The notes: a model not told the origin generated them from the letters alone. A stretch of 64,000 bases of DNA from Gammaproteobacteria bacterium (GCA_028293765.1 JAQGOG010000008.1:1-64000); one strand, 5' to 3'; shown: positions 1 to 11,272, numbered from the stretch's first letter. Translations and numbers: made by a program.

Positions 1-1709
1 GAGCCGGCCGCTTGCGAGATTCCCTGGATGATGCCGGTATCCTGGGTCGGGAAAAAGCCTTTCGGGATGGTGATGTAGAGCAGTGCGGTCAGGACGAGGG
101 TGCCCACTGCGATCAGCAGCGTGATCCTCTGGTGCCGCAGCACGAATGTCAGCGTGCGGCCATAGAAGTCGATGATCTTCTGCAGGATCCGCCCCGAGGC
201 CTGATAGAAGCGGCTCTGGTTCTCGTGCGGCGTGAAGTGCAGCAGCCGCGCACACATCATGGGAGTGAGCGTCAGGGAAATGAGCGCCGAGATCATGATG
301 GTGACCGCGAGCGTCACCGCGAACTCCCGGAACAGCCGCCCGGCGATGTCGCCCATGAAAAGCAGCGGAATCAGGACGGCGATGAGGGATACGGTCAGGG
401 AAAGGATGGTAAAACCGATCTGCTCGGCCCCCTTGAGCGCCGCCTGGAGCGGCTTCTCACCCGCTTCGATGTAGCGCGTGATGTTCTCGATCATGACGAT
501 CGCGTCGTCCACCACGAATCCCGTGGAGATCGTGAGCGCCATCATGACGAGATTGTTGAGACTGAAGCCCGCCAGGTACATGACCCCGAACGTGCCGATC
601 AGCGACAGCGGGACCGCGATGCTCGGGATGACGGTCGCCGCGAGACTGCGCAGGAACAGGAAGATCACCATGACGACGAGCGAGATCGCCAGCATCAGCT
701 CGAACTCGACGTCGCGAACGGAAGCGCGGATCGATGTCGTGCGATCCGTGACCACCTGCATGTGAATCGCGCGCGGGAGAGTCGACTCGAGCTGCGGCAG
801 CAGCTTCTTGATACTGTCGACGACCGAAATCGTGTTGGCGCCCGGCTGGCGCTGGATGTTGAGGATCACCGCCGGTGTGTAGTTCTGCCACGCGGCGAGT
901 TTCTCGTTTTCCACTCCATCGACGACGCGGGCCACCTCGCTCAGCATGACCGGCGCCCCTTGCCGGTAGGCGACGACGACCGAATTGTAGGCGCCGCTCG
1001 TGAGGAGCTGGTCGTTGGCGTTGATCGTGTAGTCCTGCTGCGGCCCGTCGAAATTGCCCTTGGCGGAGTTGAGGCTGCTGACAATCAGGGCGTTGCGCAG
1101 GTCCTCGAGATTGATCCCATAGGCGGCGAGCGCCGTGGGGTTGGCCTGGATGCGGACGGCCGGCTTCTGGCCGCCTGAGATGCTGACCAGGCCCACGCCC
1201 GTGAGCTGCGAAATCTTCGGCGCCAGACGCGTGTCGGCGAGGTCTTCGACCTGTGAGAGCGGCAGCTCGCGGGAAGTGAGCGCCAGAGTCAACACAGGAG
1301 CGTCCGCCGGGTTGGACTTGCTGTAGGTCGGCGGGGTGGGCAGATTGGCCGGCAGATAGCTTTGCGCGGCGTTGATCGCCGCTTGAACTTCCTGCTCCGC
1401 CACATCGATGCTGAGGCTGAGCTGGAATTGCATCACGATCGCGGAGACGCCGCCGGCGCTCGTGGAGGTCATCTGACTGAGTCCGGCAACCTGCCCGAAT
1501 TGCCGCTCCAGCGGCGCCGTGACCGAGGTTGCCACTACACTGGGGCTCGCGCCCGGGTAGAACGTGAGCACCTGGATCGTCGGGTAATCCACTTCGGGGA
1601 GGGCCGATACCGGTAGCTGCAGGTAAGCGACGGCGCCCGCGAGGAACAGCGCCGCCATCAGCAGCGCCGTCGCGACGGGGCGGAGGATGAATGGGCGCGA
1701 GGGACTCAT
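1..1709 (-). CDS. RND-family multidrug efflux transporter, inner-membrane subunit (MdtB/MuxB-like), partial
   Basis: This is the proton-driven inner-membrane pump of a tripartite efflux system. The first 569 or so codons are visible and the rest lies beyond base 1; family members have about 1,040 residues. The protein opens with [20 protein letters not shown], the cytoplasmic start and first membrane helix of RND pumps, followed by the porter-domain motif [10 protein letters not shown]. The last visible residues, GFFPTQDTG, match the second half of the porter region. The ATG lies inside the stop of the upstream fusion-protein gene (ATGA overlap), so the two are co-translated. Family assignment is firm; the MdtB/MuxB subgroup is by resemblance, and the substrate cannot be read. 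Confidence 0.93.
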   Translation of the reverse strand, partial: MSPSRPFILRPVATALLMAALFLAGAVAYLQLPVSALPEVDYPTIQVLTFYPGASPSVVATSVTAPLERQFGQVAGLSQMTSTSAGGVSAIVMQFQLSLSIDVAEQEVQAAINAAQSYLPANLPTPPTYSKSNPADAPVLTLALTSRELPLSQVEDLADTRLAPKISQLTGVGLVSISGGQKPAVRIQANPTALAAYGINLEDLRNALIVSSLNSAKGNFDGPQQDYTINANDQLLTSGAYNSVVVAYRQGAPVMLSEVARVVDGVENEKLAAWQNYTPAVILNIQRQPGANTISVVDSIKKLLPQLESTLPRAIHMQVVTDRTTSIRASVRDVEFELMLAISLVVMVIFLFLRSLAATVIPSIAVPLSLIGTFGVMYLAGFSLNNLVMMALTISTGFVVDDAIVMIENITRYIEAGEKPLQAALKGAEQIGFTILSLTVSLIAVLIPLLFMGDIAGRLFREFAVTLAVTIMISALISLTLTPMMCARLLHFTPHENQSRFYQASGRILQKIIDFYGRTLTFVLRHQRITLLIAVGTLVLTALLYITIPKGFFPTQDTGIIQGISQAAG

Positions 1710-3007
1710 TGCGATGCCGTGCCGCCGTTTGTGCTTTTGGAGGCCGTGCCAGTGGCGGGCTGCCCATGCTGCGTTTGCGCGCGACCCGGTGCCTGCTGCG
1801 GGCCGGCCGTCCGCACCGCCACGCGCACGCCGTTCTCCAGGCGATCGAAGCCGCTCGTCGCGACTCTGACGCCGCGATTCAAGCCCGTCACGGCGGTGTC
1901 CTGCTCGTTGGATGTCAGCGGGGCGACATTCTGCACCGCCACGGTGTTATCGGCTTTGACGACATACACGAAGTCGCTGGTGCCGTTGTGCTGGATCGCC
2001 ACCGTGGGCACCAGCGTCGCGTTCTTCAGCATCTCCACCAGCAGCCGAGCGTTGACGAACTGGTTTGGAAACAGCGCCAGCTCCGTGTTGGGAAGCTCGG
2101 CTCGAAAGCGAACTGTTCCGGTCATGGTGTCGACCTGGTTATCGAGCGATGCCAGGGATCCGGACTCGATGCGATGATCGTTGGCCCGGTCGAATACGTC
2201 CACCGCGAGCTTGTTGTCCCCCTTCAATTGCGCCTGCACCCGCGGCAGATCGTCCTCCGACACGTTGAACACCACGGTGATGGGCTGCAGCTGGGTGATG
2301 ACGATGAGCGTGGCGCTGCTGCCCGCAAATACGGTGTTGCCGGGATCCACGAGGCGCAGTCCGACCCGGCCCGCGATCGGGGAGACGATGTGGCAGTACT
2401 CGAGCTGCACCTGGTCATAGGCCACGGTGCCCTGATCGGCTTTGACGGTGCCCTCGTACTGGACCACGAGCTGCTGCTGATCATCGAGCTGTTGTTTCGC
2501 AATGCCGTTGCGGGCATAAGCGTCCTGGTAGCGCTTCAGGTCCATTCTGGCCTGCGCCAGCAGCCCCGCGTCGTGCTGCAGAGTGCCCTGGGCCTGCGTC
2601 AAAGTCGCCTGGTAAGGGCGGGGATCGATGTCGATCAGGGGTTCGCCCTTGCGCACCATCTGCCCTTCGCGGTAACGCACCTCCATGACGCGGCCTGTGA
2701 TCTGGCTGTACACCGTGACCGTGTAGATCGGTGTCACCGTGCCTAACGCACTGACATAGACGCCAATATCGCCCGTCCTCGATTGTCCCACCGTAATGGC
2801 GGTGTTTTGCTGTTGTCCGCGGCCGCCCGCCGGCTTTGGCGGGGGCGTGGTGAAGCGGTGCAGCAGAAGGAGTCCGACCACCAGAATCGCCGCCGCGGCA
2901 ATCCACACGCGCTTGCGGCGCCACCGGCTTGCGGGAGGCGCTGTGTCGGAAGAGGCGGTGACGTCCTCCCGGGGTGTTGCGGAGCCGTCTGGATTGTCAT
3001 TGACCAT
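1706..3007 (-). CDS. RND efflux membrane fusion protein (MdtA/HlyD family)
   Basis: This 433-residue periplasmic adaptor would link the RND pump encoded just downstream to an outer-membrane channel. A cytoplasmic N-terminus rich in Thr, Ser and Arg precedes one membrane anchor ([19 protein letters not shown]). Then come a split lipoyl/barrel-sandwich domain ([19 protein letters not shown] and [16 protein letters not shown]), an alpha-hairpin between its halves, and a beta-barrel. The C-terminus is Gln/Thr/Gly-rich and probably disordered. I start at the ATG at 3007, preceded by an AGGG element, because the frame upstream has no family similarity. The stop overlaps the pump start by four bases. 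No outer-membrane channel gene is visible. Confidence 0.93.
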   Translation of the reverse strand: MVNDNPDGSATPREDVTASSDTAPPASRWRRKRVWIAAAAILVVGLLLLHRFTTPPPKPAGGRGQQQNTAITVGQSRTGDIGVYVSALGTVTPIYTVTVYSQITGRVMEVRYREGQMVRKGEPLIDIDPRPYQATLTQAQGTLQHDAGLLAQARMDLKRYQDAYARNGIAKQQLDDQQQLVVQYEGTVKADQGTVAYDQVQLEYCHIVSPIAGRVGLRLVDPGNTVFAGSSATLIVITQLQPITVVFNVSEDDLPRVQAQLKGDNKLAVDVFDRANDHRIESGSLASLDNQVDTMTGTVRFRAELPNTELALFPNQFVNARLLVEMLKNATLVPTVAIQHNGTSDFVYVVKADNTVAVQNVAPLTSNEQDTAVTGLNRGVRVATSGFDRLENGVRVAVRTAGPQQAPGRAQTQHGQPATGTASKSTNGGTASQ

Positions 3008-3583
3008 GATCGCCCTGCTGCGCCTTGAACTGCGCGAAGCCAGGGAGAGCACGCATGTTAAGTGCCTGAACCTCCGACGAGCGCCTCTCATTGCAACAGC
3101 GCCTGTCAGTGCAAGGGGTTGACTATTTTTTGCCAAGCCACGCTCGCGCATCTGTAGATTGCCCCACGGCTTGGTGCCAAAGGCATGGGCGCGCGGCCAC
3201 CGGGCCGGGGGCGTTGATTCGCGGTCGAAGCGGATCGGGGGGATGCTGAAGACGACTTTCCCGGTGCCCTCTTCGGTCGGGCATCAGCCGGCCTTGGAGT
3301 CCTTGCTAACCGGTTCCGCCGCGCGGTGGCCTAATGGGGCGAATACGCGACATTCTCCCAATTCAGCAGACACGATCGCTTGGGTTACTATTGCGCCATT
3401 GTCGTTTTGCTATACACGGCTAGGCAGTGAGCGCCGCGGGGCATCATCTGAACGCGGGGGGAGCAGAGCCGCCCCAATTGATGTGCCGGAAGACGCTGAA
3501 AACCTACACGAAATTCCTAACTCATTGATTTTATAAGCTGTCAGTGACAGAAAACATTGCTGGCAGCACGAGAGGACACATCC
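3008..3583. other. Divergent intergenic region between efflux operon and ssb
   Basis: This 576-base gap separates the minus-strand efflux operon from ssb. The open frames in it have no protein-like composition and I reject them. The stretch next to ssb is AT-rich (TTATAAG at 3531-3537). It is followed immediately by a perfect palindrome, CTGTCA-G-TGACAG, at 3538-3550, a possible operator. I could not find a convincing -35/-10 pair for either direction. Confidence 0.4.
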
Positions 3584-4090
3584 ATGGCCCGTGGAGTCAA
3601 CAAAGTCATTCTGGTCGGCAACCTCGGCGCCGATCCCGAAACTCGCGCCATGCCTTCGGGCAGCAGCGTGGCCAATTTGCGCATCGCAACGAGCGAAAGC
3701 TGGCGGGATAAGACGTCCGGCGAGCAGCAGGAGCGCACGGAGTGGCACCGCGTGGCGCTGTTCGGTCGCCTGGCGGAAATCGCCAGCGAATACCTGCGCA
3801 AGGGCTCGCAGGTCTACATCGAGGGGAGCCTGCGCACCCGCAAGTGGCAGGACAAGCAGGGCGTTGAGCGGTTTTCGACCGAGATCGTCGGCAGTGAGCT
3901 GCAGATGCTCGGCGGCCGTGGGGGTTCGGGCGGAGGCGGCGCGGGTGGTGGTGGGGGCGGCGGCGCTTCCGAATCACGTAGTGCCGGCGGCGGGTCATCG
4001 GCGGCCAAAGACCCGTATCCGGAATACGCAGGTCCTCAGACCTCCTCGGGCGGCGAGAAGGATGACTTCGACGACGATATCCCGTTCTGA
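3584..4090 (+). CDS. ssb: Single-stranded DNA-binding protein SSB
   Basis: SSB coats single-stranded DNA in replication, repair and recombination and recruits partners through its acidic tail. This 168-residue protein has the OB fold from residue 1 to about 110 ([19 protein letters not shown], then [18 protein letters not shown]), a very Gly-rich linker at roughly 112-140, and the C-terminal peptide DDDIPF that binds partner proteins. The start is the ATG after GAGAGGA; a longer frame from 3557 adds nine residues unlike SSB. The gene is monocistronic, and the usual divergent uvrA is absent here. Confidence 0.97.
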   Translation: MARGVNKVILVGNLGADPETRAMPSGSSVANLRIATSESWRDKTSGEQQERTEWHRVALFGRLAEIASEYLRKGSQVYIEGSLRTRKWQDKQGVERFSTEIVGSELQMLGGRGGSGGGGAGGGGGGGASESRSAGGGSSAAKDPYPEYAGPQTSSGGEKDDFDDDIPF

Positions 4091-4241
4091 AGCGCCCCCC
4101 TGGGAGGGTTGCGCCGCGCCCGGGCCGTCCAGCGGCCGCGAGATGTGCTCTGCCGCACGTAGCCTATTGATTTTTATGAGAATACTGGCCCTGGCGTCAG
4201 CGCGGCCGCCGGACAATCGTGCGGCATGGCGCGTAAGGCCG

Positions 4242-4247
4242 TAGAAT
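4242..4247 (+). promoter_or_regulatory. Putative -10 element upstream of miaB
   Basis: TAGAAT lies 16 bases before the miaB ATG, which would give a leader of about 10 nt with no obvious Shine-Dalgarno. There is no good -35 hexamer at 16-18 bp, so this is a weak call based on position and -10 similarity. Confidence 0.25.
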
Positions 4248-4263
4248 TTCGCGACTACCCTTT

Positions 4264-5688
4264 ATGCCCCGCCGCTACTTCATCAAAACGTTCGGCTGCC
4301 AGATGAACGAGTACGACTCCGCCCGGATGGCGGACGTGCTCCACGCTGGCGGCGACCTCACGGCTACCGACAATCCAGCTGAAGCCGATGTGCTGCTCAT
4401 GAACACCTGCTCGGTGCGCGAGAAGGCGCAGGAGAAGGTGTTCTCACTCCTGGGCGAGTGGCGGAAGCTGAAGGCGTTGCGGCCCGAGATCGTCATCGGA
4501 GTCGGCGGCTGTGTCGCAAGCCAGGAAGGCGAAGCAATCACGCAGCGTGCGCCTTTCGTCGATCTCGTGTTCGGCCCGCAGACGCTACACCGATTGCCTG
4601 ACATGATCTCCGAGCTGCGTCGCACCGGAAGATCCGTTGTTGACGTGAGCTTTCCCGAGATCGAGAAATTCGATCACCTGCCGGCACCGCGCGCGGAAGG
4701 GTCCAGGGCGTTCGTCTCGATCATGGAAGGCTGCAGCAAGTACTGCAGCTTCTGCATCGTTCCCTATACACGCGGCGATGAGATCAGCCGCGGTTTCGAG
4801 TCCGTACTCCAGGAAGTGCGACAGCTCGCCGCTCAGGGCGTCGGCGAGATCACCCTCCTCGGACAGAACGTCAATGCATACGCCGGCCCGATGGCCGATG
4901 GTGCGCTGGTGGATCTTGCGACGCTGATTCATCACGTCGCCGCGATCCCGGAAATCGAGTTGATCCGGTTCACCACCTCGCACCCCCTCGAGTTCAACGA
5001 CAGTCTCATCGAGGCCTACGCGAGCGTGCCGAAGCTCGCCAATCACCTTCACCTGCCTGTACAGAGCGGCTCGGACCGGGTGCTGGCGCTGATGAAGCGT
5101 GGCTATACCGCCATTGAATTTAAAGACAAAGTCCGCAAACTAAGGGCCGTGCGGCCTGACATCTGCATTTCCTCTGACTTTATCGTAGGGTTTCCCGGTG
5201 AGAGTGAGCGCGACTTCGCGGCCACGCTCGCGCTCGTGCGCGACGTTGGTTTCGACCAGTCGTTCAGCTTCCTGTACAGCCGGCGCCCAGGTACTCCCGC
5301 GGCATCGTTGCCGGACGAAGTTCCACTCGAGGTCAAGCAGGAGCGGCTCGCTCAGTTACAGGTGCAACTCGACGCACAACATCGTGCCATCAATGAAAGG
5401 ATGGTGGGTACGGTGCAGCGTGTGCTCGTCGAGCGGCCGGCGAAGAAAGACGCACGTGAACTCGCGGGACGTACCGAGAACAATCGCTGGGTCAACTTCG
5501 CTGGCCCGCCTGAGCTGATCGATAGATTTGTAGATGTCGTAGTCACCGAAGCGCGTCCGCATAGCCTGCGCGGCCGTTTGGCAACTGCCGCGAACGATAG
5601 CGCGCACGCTCTTTGCAGGGGCGCGCGTGTCGGTACGGGAGCCGGGGCCGGACCCGCAGCCTCCGGCGCCTGCGCTGCCGGCGGCTGA
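4264..5688 (+). CDS. miaB: tRNA-2-methylthio-N6-dimethylallyladenosine synthase MiaB
   Basis: MiaB is a radical-SAM methylthiotransferase that adds the 2-methylthio group to i6A37 of tRNAs reading UNN codons. All expected cysteines are visible: C12, C49 and C83 of the UPF0004 domain for the auxiliary cluster, and C157, C161 and C164 (CSKYCSFC) for the radical-SAM cluster. A TRAM domain follows at about 375-445. The last 30 residues form an Ala/Gly-rich tail ([18 protein letters not shown]) beyond the usual family end. It opens a run with phoH, ybeY, corC and lnt; the stop overlaps the phoH start as TGATG. Confidence 0.97.
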   Translation: MPRRYFIKTFGCQMNEYDSARMADVLHAGGDLTATDNPAEADVLLMNTCSVREKAQEKVFSLLGEWRKLKALRPEIVIGVGGCVASQEGEAITQRAPFVDLVFGPQTLHRLPDMISELRRTGRSVVDVSFPEIEKFDHLPAPRAEGSRAFVSIMEGCSKYCSFCIVPYTRGDEISRGFESVLQEVRQLAAQGVGEITLLGQNVNAYAGPMADGALVDLATLIHHVAAIPEIELIRFTTSHPLEFNDSLIEAYASVPKLANHLHLPVQSGSDRVLALMKRGYTAIEFKDKVRKLRAVRPDICISSDFIVGFPGESERDFAATLALVRDVGFDQSFSFLYSRRPGTPAASLPDEVPLEVKQERLAQLQVQLDAQHRAINERMVGTVQRVLVERPAKKDARELAGRTENNRWVNFAGPPELIDRFVDVVVTEARPHSLRGRLATAANDSAHALCRGARVGTGAGAGPAASGACAAGG

Positions 5689-6659
5689 TGCCTGTGCCTG
5701 CTTCAGCTACCTCACCGCAGCGCGAATTCGATCTCGAGCCGTCGGATAACGTGCGGCTCGCGAATCTGTGCGGCCCGCTCGACGAGAATCTGCGGCTGCT
5801 CGAATCGCGTCTGGATGTCCAGATCCGGCGGCGCGGCGATAACTTCCGTGTCATCGGCGCAGAAGCCGAAAGCGCGGAGGACACGCTGCGTGAGTTGTTT
5901 GACCTGACGAAAAGCGAGGAAGTGACACCCGAGCGCGTGCATCTCGCGTTGCGCGAACGCGAGTCCGGCCAGCTTCCACCGGATGCCGATCAGAGTGAGC
6001 AGGCGATCCGCGTCCCACGCGGCGGTATCCGCGCCCGCGGCGATCATCAGCGCGATTATCTTGCCCACATTCGCAAGAGTGATCTGACATTCGGGGTGGG
6101 TCCGGCCGGCACCGGTAAGACCTACCTTGCCGTCGCTTGCGCCGTCGAAGCGTTGCAGGCCGACAAGGTCCGGCGGATCATTCTCGTGCGGCCCGCGGTC
6201 GAGGCCGGCGAGCGTCTCGGCTTTCTCCCCGGCGACCTGACGCAGAAAGTCGATCCGTATCTGCGGCCGATGTATGACGCCCTGTACGAAATGATGGGGT
6301 TCGACCGCGTCACGCGCTTCATCGAGCGCAACGTCATCGAGGTCGCGCCGCTCGCCTTCATGCGTGGCCGCTCGCTCAACGATTCCTTCATCATCCTCGA
6401 CGAGGCGCAGAACACGACCGTCGAGCAGATGAAGATGTTCCTCACCCGCATCGGGTTCGGCTCCAAGGCCGTAGTGACCGGCGACATTACGCAGACGGAT
6501 TTGCCGCATGGAAAGCAATCCGGCCTGAGTCAGGTCATACACGTGCTGCGTGCGGTGGAGGGAGTTGCATTTACGTTCTTCGACGCCCACGACGTCGTGC
6601 GCCATCCGCTCGTGCAGCGCATCGTCAAGGCATACGAAGCAATGGGCACAGCCTCGTGA
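5688..6659 (+). CDS. ybeZ: PhoH-like ATPase (YbeZ)
   Basis: YbeZ is a cytoplasmic PhoH-type ATPase that works with the rRNA endonuclease YbeY. The 323-residue protein has an N-terminal KH-like segment (residues 25-75), a Walker A motif GPAGTGKT, a Walker B-type segment FIILDEAQN and a typical PhoH C-terminus. I choose the ATG at 5688 because it overlaps the miaB stop (TGATG); the open frame extends 25 codons upstream into miaB without family similarity. Its stop overlaps the GTG of ybeY by four bases, so the pair is translationally coupled. Confidence 0.95.
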   Translation: MPVPASATSPQREFDLEPSDNVRLANLCGPLDENLRLLESRLDVQIRRRGDNFRVIGAEAESAEDTLRELFDLTKSEEVTPERVHLALRERESGQLPPDADQSEQAIRVPRGGIRARGDHQRDYLAHIRKSDLTFGVGPAGTGKTYLAVACAVEALQADKVRRIILVRPAVEAGERLGFLPGDLTQKVDPYLRPMYDALYEMMGFDRVTRFIERNVIEVAPLAFMRGRSLNDSFIILDEAQNTTVEQMKMFLTRIGFGSKAVVTGDITQTDLPHGKQSGLSQVIHVLRAVEGVAFTFFDAHDVVRHPLVQRIVKAYEAMGTAS

Positions 6660-7192
6660 GCACTTCCCCGGCACGGTTGCAGGACGCCAGCACGGTAAAG
6701 CGAACAGCCGGCGGCGGGATCGGTTCTGTGCGTGTGGACGTCCAAAGACGCGTTCGAACCTGGGCGCCCCCGCGTAGTGAGCTGACAGTTTGGGCGACCA
6801 CTGCGCTGGGTCGTCGCGCGGTGGGGCGCGAAATCGGCGTCGCCGTGGTCGGTCCGGCGGAAAGCCGCCGCCTCAACGCGCGTTTTCGAGGGCGCGACAA
6901 GCCGACGAACGTGTTGTCTTTTCCGGTAGCGGAGCCCTTGACGGCGACTCCGTCAAGGGTCGAAGAGCCGCGTCCGCTGGGCGATCTCGTGATCTGCCCG
7001 CACGTGTTGCGCACAGAAGCGCGAGAGCAAAAGAAGAGCTTGCGGGCGCACTGGGCGCATCTCGTAGTGCACGGGTCACTGCATCTCATCGGCTATGACC
7101 ACGAGCACGATGCGGATGCGGATCGCATGGAACGCCGTGAGATCGCGGTACTGCGGCGGCTTGGTTTCGCAAATCCCTATCGGAGCCCGTGA
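6656..7192 (+). CDS. ybeY: Endoribonuclease YbeY (16S rRNA 3'-end maturation)
   Basis: YbeY is a zinc endoribonuclease for 16S rRNA 3' processing and ribosome quality control. The metal-binding signature H-x3-H-x5-H is present as [13 protein letters not shown], and the PTNVLSFP motif lies upstream of it. The 178-residue length is slightly long for the family because of about 25 extra N-terminal residues. The GTG overlaps the phoH stop by four bases; a GTG about 25 codons later is the alternative start. The stop overlaps the corC start. Confidence 0.94.
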   Translation: MSTSPARLQDASTVKRTAGGGIGSVRVDVQRRVRTWAPPRSELTVWATTALGRRAVGREIGVAVVGPAESRRLNARFRGRDKPTNVLSFPVAEPLTATPSRVEEPRPLGDLVICPHVLRTEAREQKKSLRAHWAHLVVHGSLHLIGYDHEHDADADRMERREIAVLRRLGFANPYRSP

Positions 7193-8067
7193 TGGCGAAG
7201 GAGCTCAACGCAACCGGACGCTGGTTGAAGCGGATCACGCAAGGATTCGCAGCCGAGCCGCAGGACCGACAGGAACTGCTTGCGGTGTTGCGCGAGGCGG
7301 GCGACCGCGGCCTCGTCGAACCCGACGCATTGACCATGCTCGAAGGCGTGCTGGAGGTCGGCGACCTGCAGGTGCGCGACATCATGATCCCGCGGGCGCA
7401 GATGGTGTTCGTGCGCCGTGCCGATCCCTTTACGAAGATCCTCCCCGTGGTGGTCGAGTCCGGGCACTCGCGTTTCCCGGTCATGGACGAGGATCGTGAC
7501 GACATCGTCGGGATCCTGCTCGCCAAGGATCTGTTGCGCCTGTATCCCACGGAAGTGCGCGAGCGCTTCGATATCCGCGAGTACATGCGTCCCGTGGTGT
7601 TCGTGCCAGAGTCGAAACGACTCAACGTGCTCCTGAAGGAATTCCGCCGCGATCGCCATCATATGGCGATCGTCGTGGATGAATACGCGGGTGTTTCGGG
7701 CCTCGTCACCATCGAGGACGTCATCGAGCAGATCGTCGGCGAGATCGACGACGAGTTCGATGTCGAGGACGATCACAATATCCGCAAGGAGGCGGAGCGC
7801 CAGTTCACCGTGCGCGGCGTCACCCGGATCGAAGAGTTCAACGAGTATTTCGGCGCGCAGCTGTCCGAAGAGGAAGGGTTCGACACGGTGGCCGGGCTTC
7901 TCATGAAACAATTCGGCCGGCTTCCGCGGCGCGGCGAGGCCGCAACCATCGACGGATTCGAGTTCCGCGTGACCCGTGCGGATCGGCGGCGCATCGACTC
8001 GATGCGCGTGATGCCGCCCCACGATGTCATTCCGCCGGACGAGCGGCCAGCTGGCGGCGAGTCCTGA
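7192..8067 (+). CDS. ybeX: CorC/YbeX family CBS-domain protein
   Basis: CorC (YbeX) is linked to Mg2+/Co2+ efflux and, in E. coli, to ribosome maturation together with YbeY and YbeZ. This 291-residue cytoplasmic protein has two CBS domains (residues about 60-180; VRDIMIPRAQMVFV marks the first, VDEYAGVSGLVTIEDVIEQIVGEI split across the second) and a C-terminal transporter-associated CorC/HlyC domain from about 200. There are no membrane helices, as expected for YbeX. The ATG overlaps the ybeY stop (TGATG); a GTG one codon earlier is possible. Confidence 0.94.
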   Translation: MAKELNATGRWLKRITQGFAAEPQDRQELLAVLREAGDRGLVEPDALTMLEGVLEVGDLQVRDIMIPRAQMVFVRRADPFTKILPVVVESGHSRFPVMDEDRDDIVGILLAKDLLRLYPTEVRERFDIREYMRPVVFVPESKRLNVLLKEFRRDRHHMAIVVDEYAGVSGLVTIEDVIEQIVGEIDDEFDVEDDHNIRKEAERQFTVRGVTRIEEFNEYFGAQLSEEEGFDTVAGLLMKQFGRLPRRGEAATIDGFEFRVTRADRRRIDSMRVMPPHDVIPPDERPAGGES

Positions 8068-8071
8068 CACG

Positions 8072-9685
8072 ATGAGCCAACGGCCCGTTGCTGCCGTCAG
8101 CGGCTCCATACGAGAGAATCGTGTGAGCGTGACGCCGGATCAGTCGCGTACTGCCCTCGCGTTCCTGTCTTCCGTACGGGTTCGGGGCGCGTTGGCTTTC
8201 GGCGCGGGCTGTCTGCTGGCCTGTTCCTTCGCCCCGCTCAACTGGTGGCCGCTCGCTGTCCTGTGTCCCGCGCTCCTCATGTGGCTGTGGCAGGGGGCGA
8301 CGCGCCGCGCTGCTGCCTGGTTCGGCTTCTGGTTCAACGCGGGTACGTTCGCCGCGGGTACCTATTGGCTTTACATCAGCATCCACGTCCTCGGACAGGC
8401 GCCGCTATGGATTGCGATGTTCCTGATGTTAGCGCTCGTAGCGATCATGGGCCTCTATCACGCCGCGCTCGGTTACTTCGTGACCCGGTGGCTGCCGGCG
8501 AGCGGCGCCGTTCGCTGGCTCCTTGGCGTGCCCGCCGCGTGGCTGCTCATAGAGTGGTGGCGGGGTTGGTTCCTGTCGGGATTTTCATGGCTGTCGCTCG
8601 GCTACTCGCAGACCGACACGTGGCTGGCGAGCTTTGCACCGATAGCGGGCGTGTATGGGATCAGCGCGCTGCTGCTCATCTGTGCAGGCGCCGTGACCGC
8701 GCTGATTTGCGGTACGAAACGAGTCCGTAGCGTCGCCGCCTGTGTTTTTGTGATTCCATGGATTGCCGGGCTCGCGCTGCGCTCCGTCGAGTGGACTCAT
8801 CCTTCCGGCCCGCCGGTGTCGGTAGCGGTGGTACAGGGAGCCATCTCGCAGGATCAGAAATGGCTCGACGGCAACCGCGACACCATACTCAAGGTGTACC
8901 ACGATCTCACCCAGCCGGTGCTCGGTAAGCAACTGATCGTCTGGCCGGAGTCGGCGGCGCCGGATCTCGCCAACAACCTGCTGCCCTTTATCAGCGATCT
9001 GTACCACGCGGCCCGCAGCCACAACTCGGCCATGGTGTTTGGCGTCCTGCGCGCCTCCGACGAGGGCGAGCATTACTTCAATTCCGTGCTCGCGCTCGAC
9101 ACCAAGGTGAGCTGGTACGACAAGGACCATCTCGTGCCGTTCGCCGAGTTCTTTCCGGTACCGGCCTTCGTGCGCTCCTGGATGAAGCTGATGAGCCTGC
9201 CGTACTCGGATTTCACGCGCGGCGGGGAAAACCAGCCACCGCTGTCGGCCGCGGGTCTCGAGCTCGGGGCGACGGTGTGTTACGAGGACGCTTACGGCAG
9301 CTCCATGCTCGACGTCCTGCACAAGGCCACCGCGCTCGTCAACGTGACGAACGACGCCTGGTTCGGACATTCGACGGCCCGGCATCAGCATTTCCAGATC
9401 GCCCGGATGCGGGCGCTCGAGGCGGGCCGATTCCTGATCCGGGCGGCGAATGACGGGATCTCGGGCATCATCGGGCCGCACGGCGAAGTCATCGCACGCG
9501 CTCCGGAGTTTCAGCCCTATGTGCTCGTATCGTCCGTTACGCCGCGCTCCGGCCTCCCGCCGTACGCCCGTGTTGGAAACTGGCTCGTCGTGATCCTGGC
9601 GACCGTAGCGCTGGCGTACGGGCTCTGGATGCGTAAGTCTTACGGTCGGCAACCGCGCACGGGCACGCCAAGTGCTGCGCTTTGA
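8072..9685 (+). CDS. lnt: Apolipoprotein N-acyltransferase Lnt
   Basis: Lnt adds the third acyl chain to the N-terminal cysteine of lipoproteins in the inner membrane. This 537-residue protein has six or more N-terminal hydrophobic helices, then a periplasmic nitrilase-like domain, then a last helix (WLVVILATVALAYGLWM). The catalytic Glu-Lys-Cys triad is visible as E293 (VWPESAAP), K351 (YDKDHLVPFAEFFP) and C403 (VCYEDAYG). The start is four bases after the corC stop; about 45 residues precede the first helix, slightly more than usual. It closes the miaB run. Two lipobox proteins, the downstream protease and LptE, are likely substrates. Confidence 0.96.
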   Translation: MSQRPVAAVSGSIRENRVSVTPDQSRTALAFLSSVRVRGALAFGAGCLLACSFAPLNWWPLAVLCPALLMWLWQGATRRAAAWFGFWFNAGTFAAGTYWLYISIHVLGQAPLWIAMFLMLALVAIMGLYHAALGYFVTRWLPASGAVRWLLGVPAAWLLIEWWRGWFLSGFSWLSLGYSQTDTWLASFAPIAGVYGISALLLICAGAVTALICGTKRVRSVAACVFVIPWIAGLALRSVEWTHPSGPPVSVAVVQGAISQDQKWLDGNRDTILKVYHDLTQPVLGKQLIVWPESAAPDLANNLLPFISDLYHAARSHNSAMVFGVLRASDEGEHYFNSVLALDTKVSWYDKDHLVPFAEFFPVPAFVRSWMKLMSLPYSDFTRGGENQPPLSAAGLELGATVCYEDAYGSSMLDVLHKATALVNVTNDAWFGHSTARHQHFQIARMRALEAGRFLIRAANDGISGIIGPHGEVIARAPEFQPYVLVSSVTPRSGLPPYARVGNWLVVILATVALAYGLWMRKSYGRQPRTGTPSAAL

Positions 9686-9769
9686 CTGGAACCCCTTAAT
9701 GAACCCGAGTTTGCAACCGAGCCTAACGTCACCTCGGCCCCAGCAGCCCCAAACCTTCCGGAGTCGAGC

Positions 9770-11272
9770 ATGAGAGTTTCGCGCCCCGCCCATCGTGCGG
9801 TCCCGGTGTTGTGCGTTTCAATCGTATTGGCGGCTTGTTCCGGGAAATCGAAGGCACAAGCCCCGCGTGCGCAGGTGCCGCAGGCGCCAGTGCCTGCAGC
9901 GTCGTCACCCACGAATGCGGAAAACCTGGTGCGCGCGCTTCCGGATTTCTCGCCGCTCGTCGAGAGATACGGCCCGGCTGTCGTCAACGTGGAGGTGGTC
10001 GAGAAGGCGCAGCCGACTACCGGCGGCCCGGGCGGCCTGTCGCCGAACGACCCGTTTTATGACTTCTTCCGGCGCTTCGGCATACCTGGTCCCGACCAGC
10101 AGCCGCGTGGTGGTCAGCAGCCGCCGGTGCACGGTGCGGGCTCCGGCTTCATCGTGAGCGCCGATGGCTACATTCTGACCAACACTCACGTAGTCACGAA
10201 CGCCTCCGAGGTGACCGTCCGTTTGACAGACCGGCGCGAATTCCCGGCCAAGGTCATCGGCGCCGACGAGCGCACCGACGTGGCGGTGATCAAGATCAAC
10301 GCGACCAACCTGCCCACCGTGAAGCTCGGCGATCCGACGAAGATCAAGCCCGGCCAATGGGTGCTCGCGATCGGCTCCCCGTTCGGCTTCGAGAACAGCG
10401 CGACGGCCGGGATCATCAGCGCCACGTCGCGCTCGCTGCCGAGCGACAACTATGTGCCGTTCATTCAGACCGACGTGGCGGTGAATCCCGGTAACTCAGG
10501 CGGCCCGCTGTTCAACATGTCCGGTGAAGTCATCGGCATCAACTCCCAGATTTTCAGCCGTACCGGCGGTTATATGGGTGTGTCGTTTGCCATTCCCATC
10601 GATGTAGCCCGCAATGTCGAAGACCAGCTCGTCAAGTCGGGCCGCGTCGTGCGGGGCCGCATTGGCGTGTCGATCCAGGACGTCAACTCGCAGCTCGCGG
10701 AGTCTTTCGGGCTCGACCGCCCGCGCGGCGCTCTCGTGGCCTCGGTCGAGAAGGATGGCCCTGCCGCGAAAGCGGGCCTCCAGCCCGGTGATGTCATCCT
10801 CGGAGTCAACGGCCGCCCGATCGAACGTTACGGAGAGCTCTCCGGTACGATTGCCGCCATGAAGCCCGGCACCGATACGGCTCTGCAGGTGTGGCGCGGC
10901 GGCAAGCAGCAGACGGTGAACGTGAAGGTCGCCGAGCTGAAGGAGCAGCCACCGACCGCGGCCGCCAATGCCAACGCCAAGCCGGGTGCCCGCCAGACCG
11001 ACCAGGCCGCACGGCTCGGCCTGACGGTAAGGGCGCTCGAGCCGCACGAAAAGGACCAGGTGGAAACGACCGGCGCACTCGTGGTCGAAGAGGTCGCCGG
11101 TCCCGCTGCGTCGGCAGGCGTGCAGCCCGGCGACATCATCCTGGGCATCAACGGCAAGCGGGTGAAGACGGTCAAAGAGCTGCAGGATGCCGCGACGGCC
11201 TCCGGCAAGAACGTCGCGCTGCTGATCCAGCGCGAAGAAGCCCAGATCTTCGTGCCGTTGCGGATCAACTAG
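9770..11272 (+). CDS. Do-like serine endoprotease (DegP/DegQ/MucD type) with a lipoprotein signal
   Basis: This is a periplasmic quality-control protease of the HtrA family. Its catalytic triad is H140 (TNTHVV), D170 (RTDVAV) and S243 (NPGNSGGP). Two PDZ domains follow, at about 300-390 and 410-495. The N-terminus is unusual for DegP: residues 16-23 (VSIVLAAC) form a lipobox with C23, so the protein is probably lipid-anchored, then a Pro/Ala/Gln-rich linker runs to about residue 50. It sits alone between lnt and leuS and is followed by a strong GC hairpin. Protease class is certain; DegP versus MucD equivalence is not. Confidence 0.95.
   Translation: MRVSRPAHRAVPVLCVSIVLAACSGKSKAQAPRAQVPQAPVPAASSPTNAENLVRALPDFSPLVERYGPAVVNVEVVEKAQPTTGGPGGLSPNDPFYDFFRRFGIPGPDQQPRGGQQPPVHGAGSGFIVSADGYILTNTHVVTNASEVTVRLTDRREFPAKVIGADERTDVAVIKINATNLPTVKLGDPTKIKPGQWVLAIGSPFGFENSATAGIISATSRSLPSDNYVPFIQTDVAVNPGNSGGPLFNMSGEVIGINSQIFSRTGGYMGVSFAIPIDVARNVEDQLVKSGRVVRGRIGVSIQDVNSQLAESFGLDRPRGALVASVEKDGPAAKAGLQPGDVILGVNGRPIERYGELSGTIAAMKPGTDTALQVWRGGKQQTVNVKVAELKEQPPTAAANANAKPGARQTDQAARLGLTVRALEPHEKDQVETTGALVVEEVAGPAASAGVQPGDIILGINGKRVKTVKELQDAATASGKNVALLIQREEAQIFVPLRIN

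Noticed and set aside
12-1178. Long plus-strand ORF across the efflux pump
   Set aside because: It is rich in Arg, Asp, His and Glu with no domain pattern, and the minus strand encodes a clear RND pump there.
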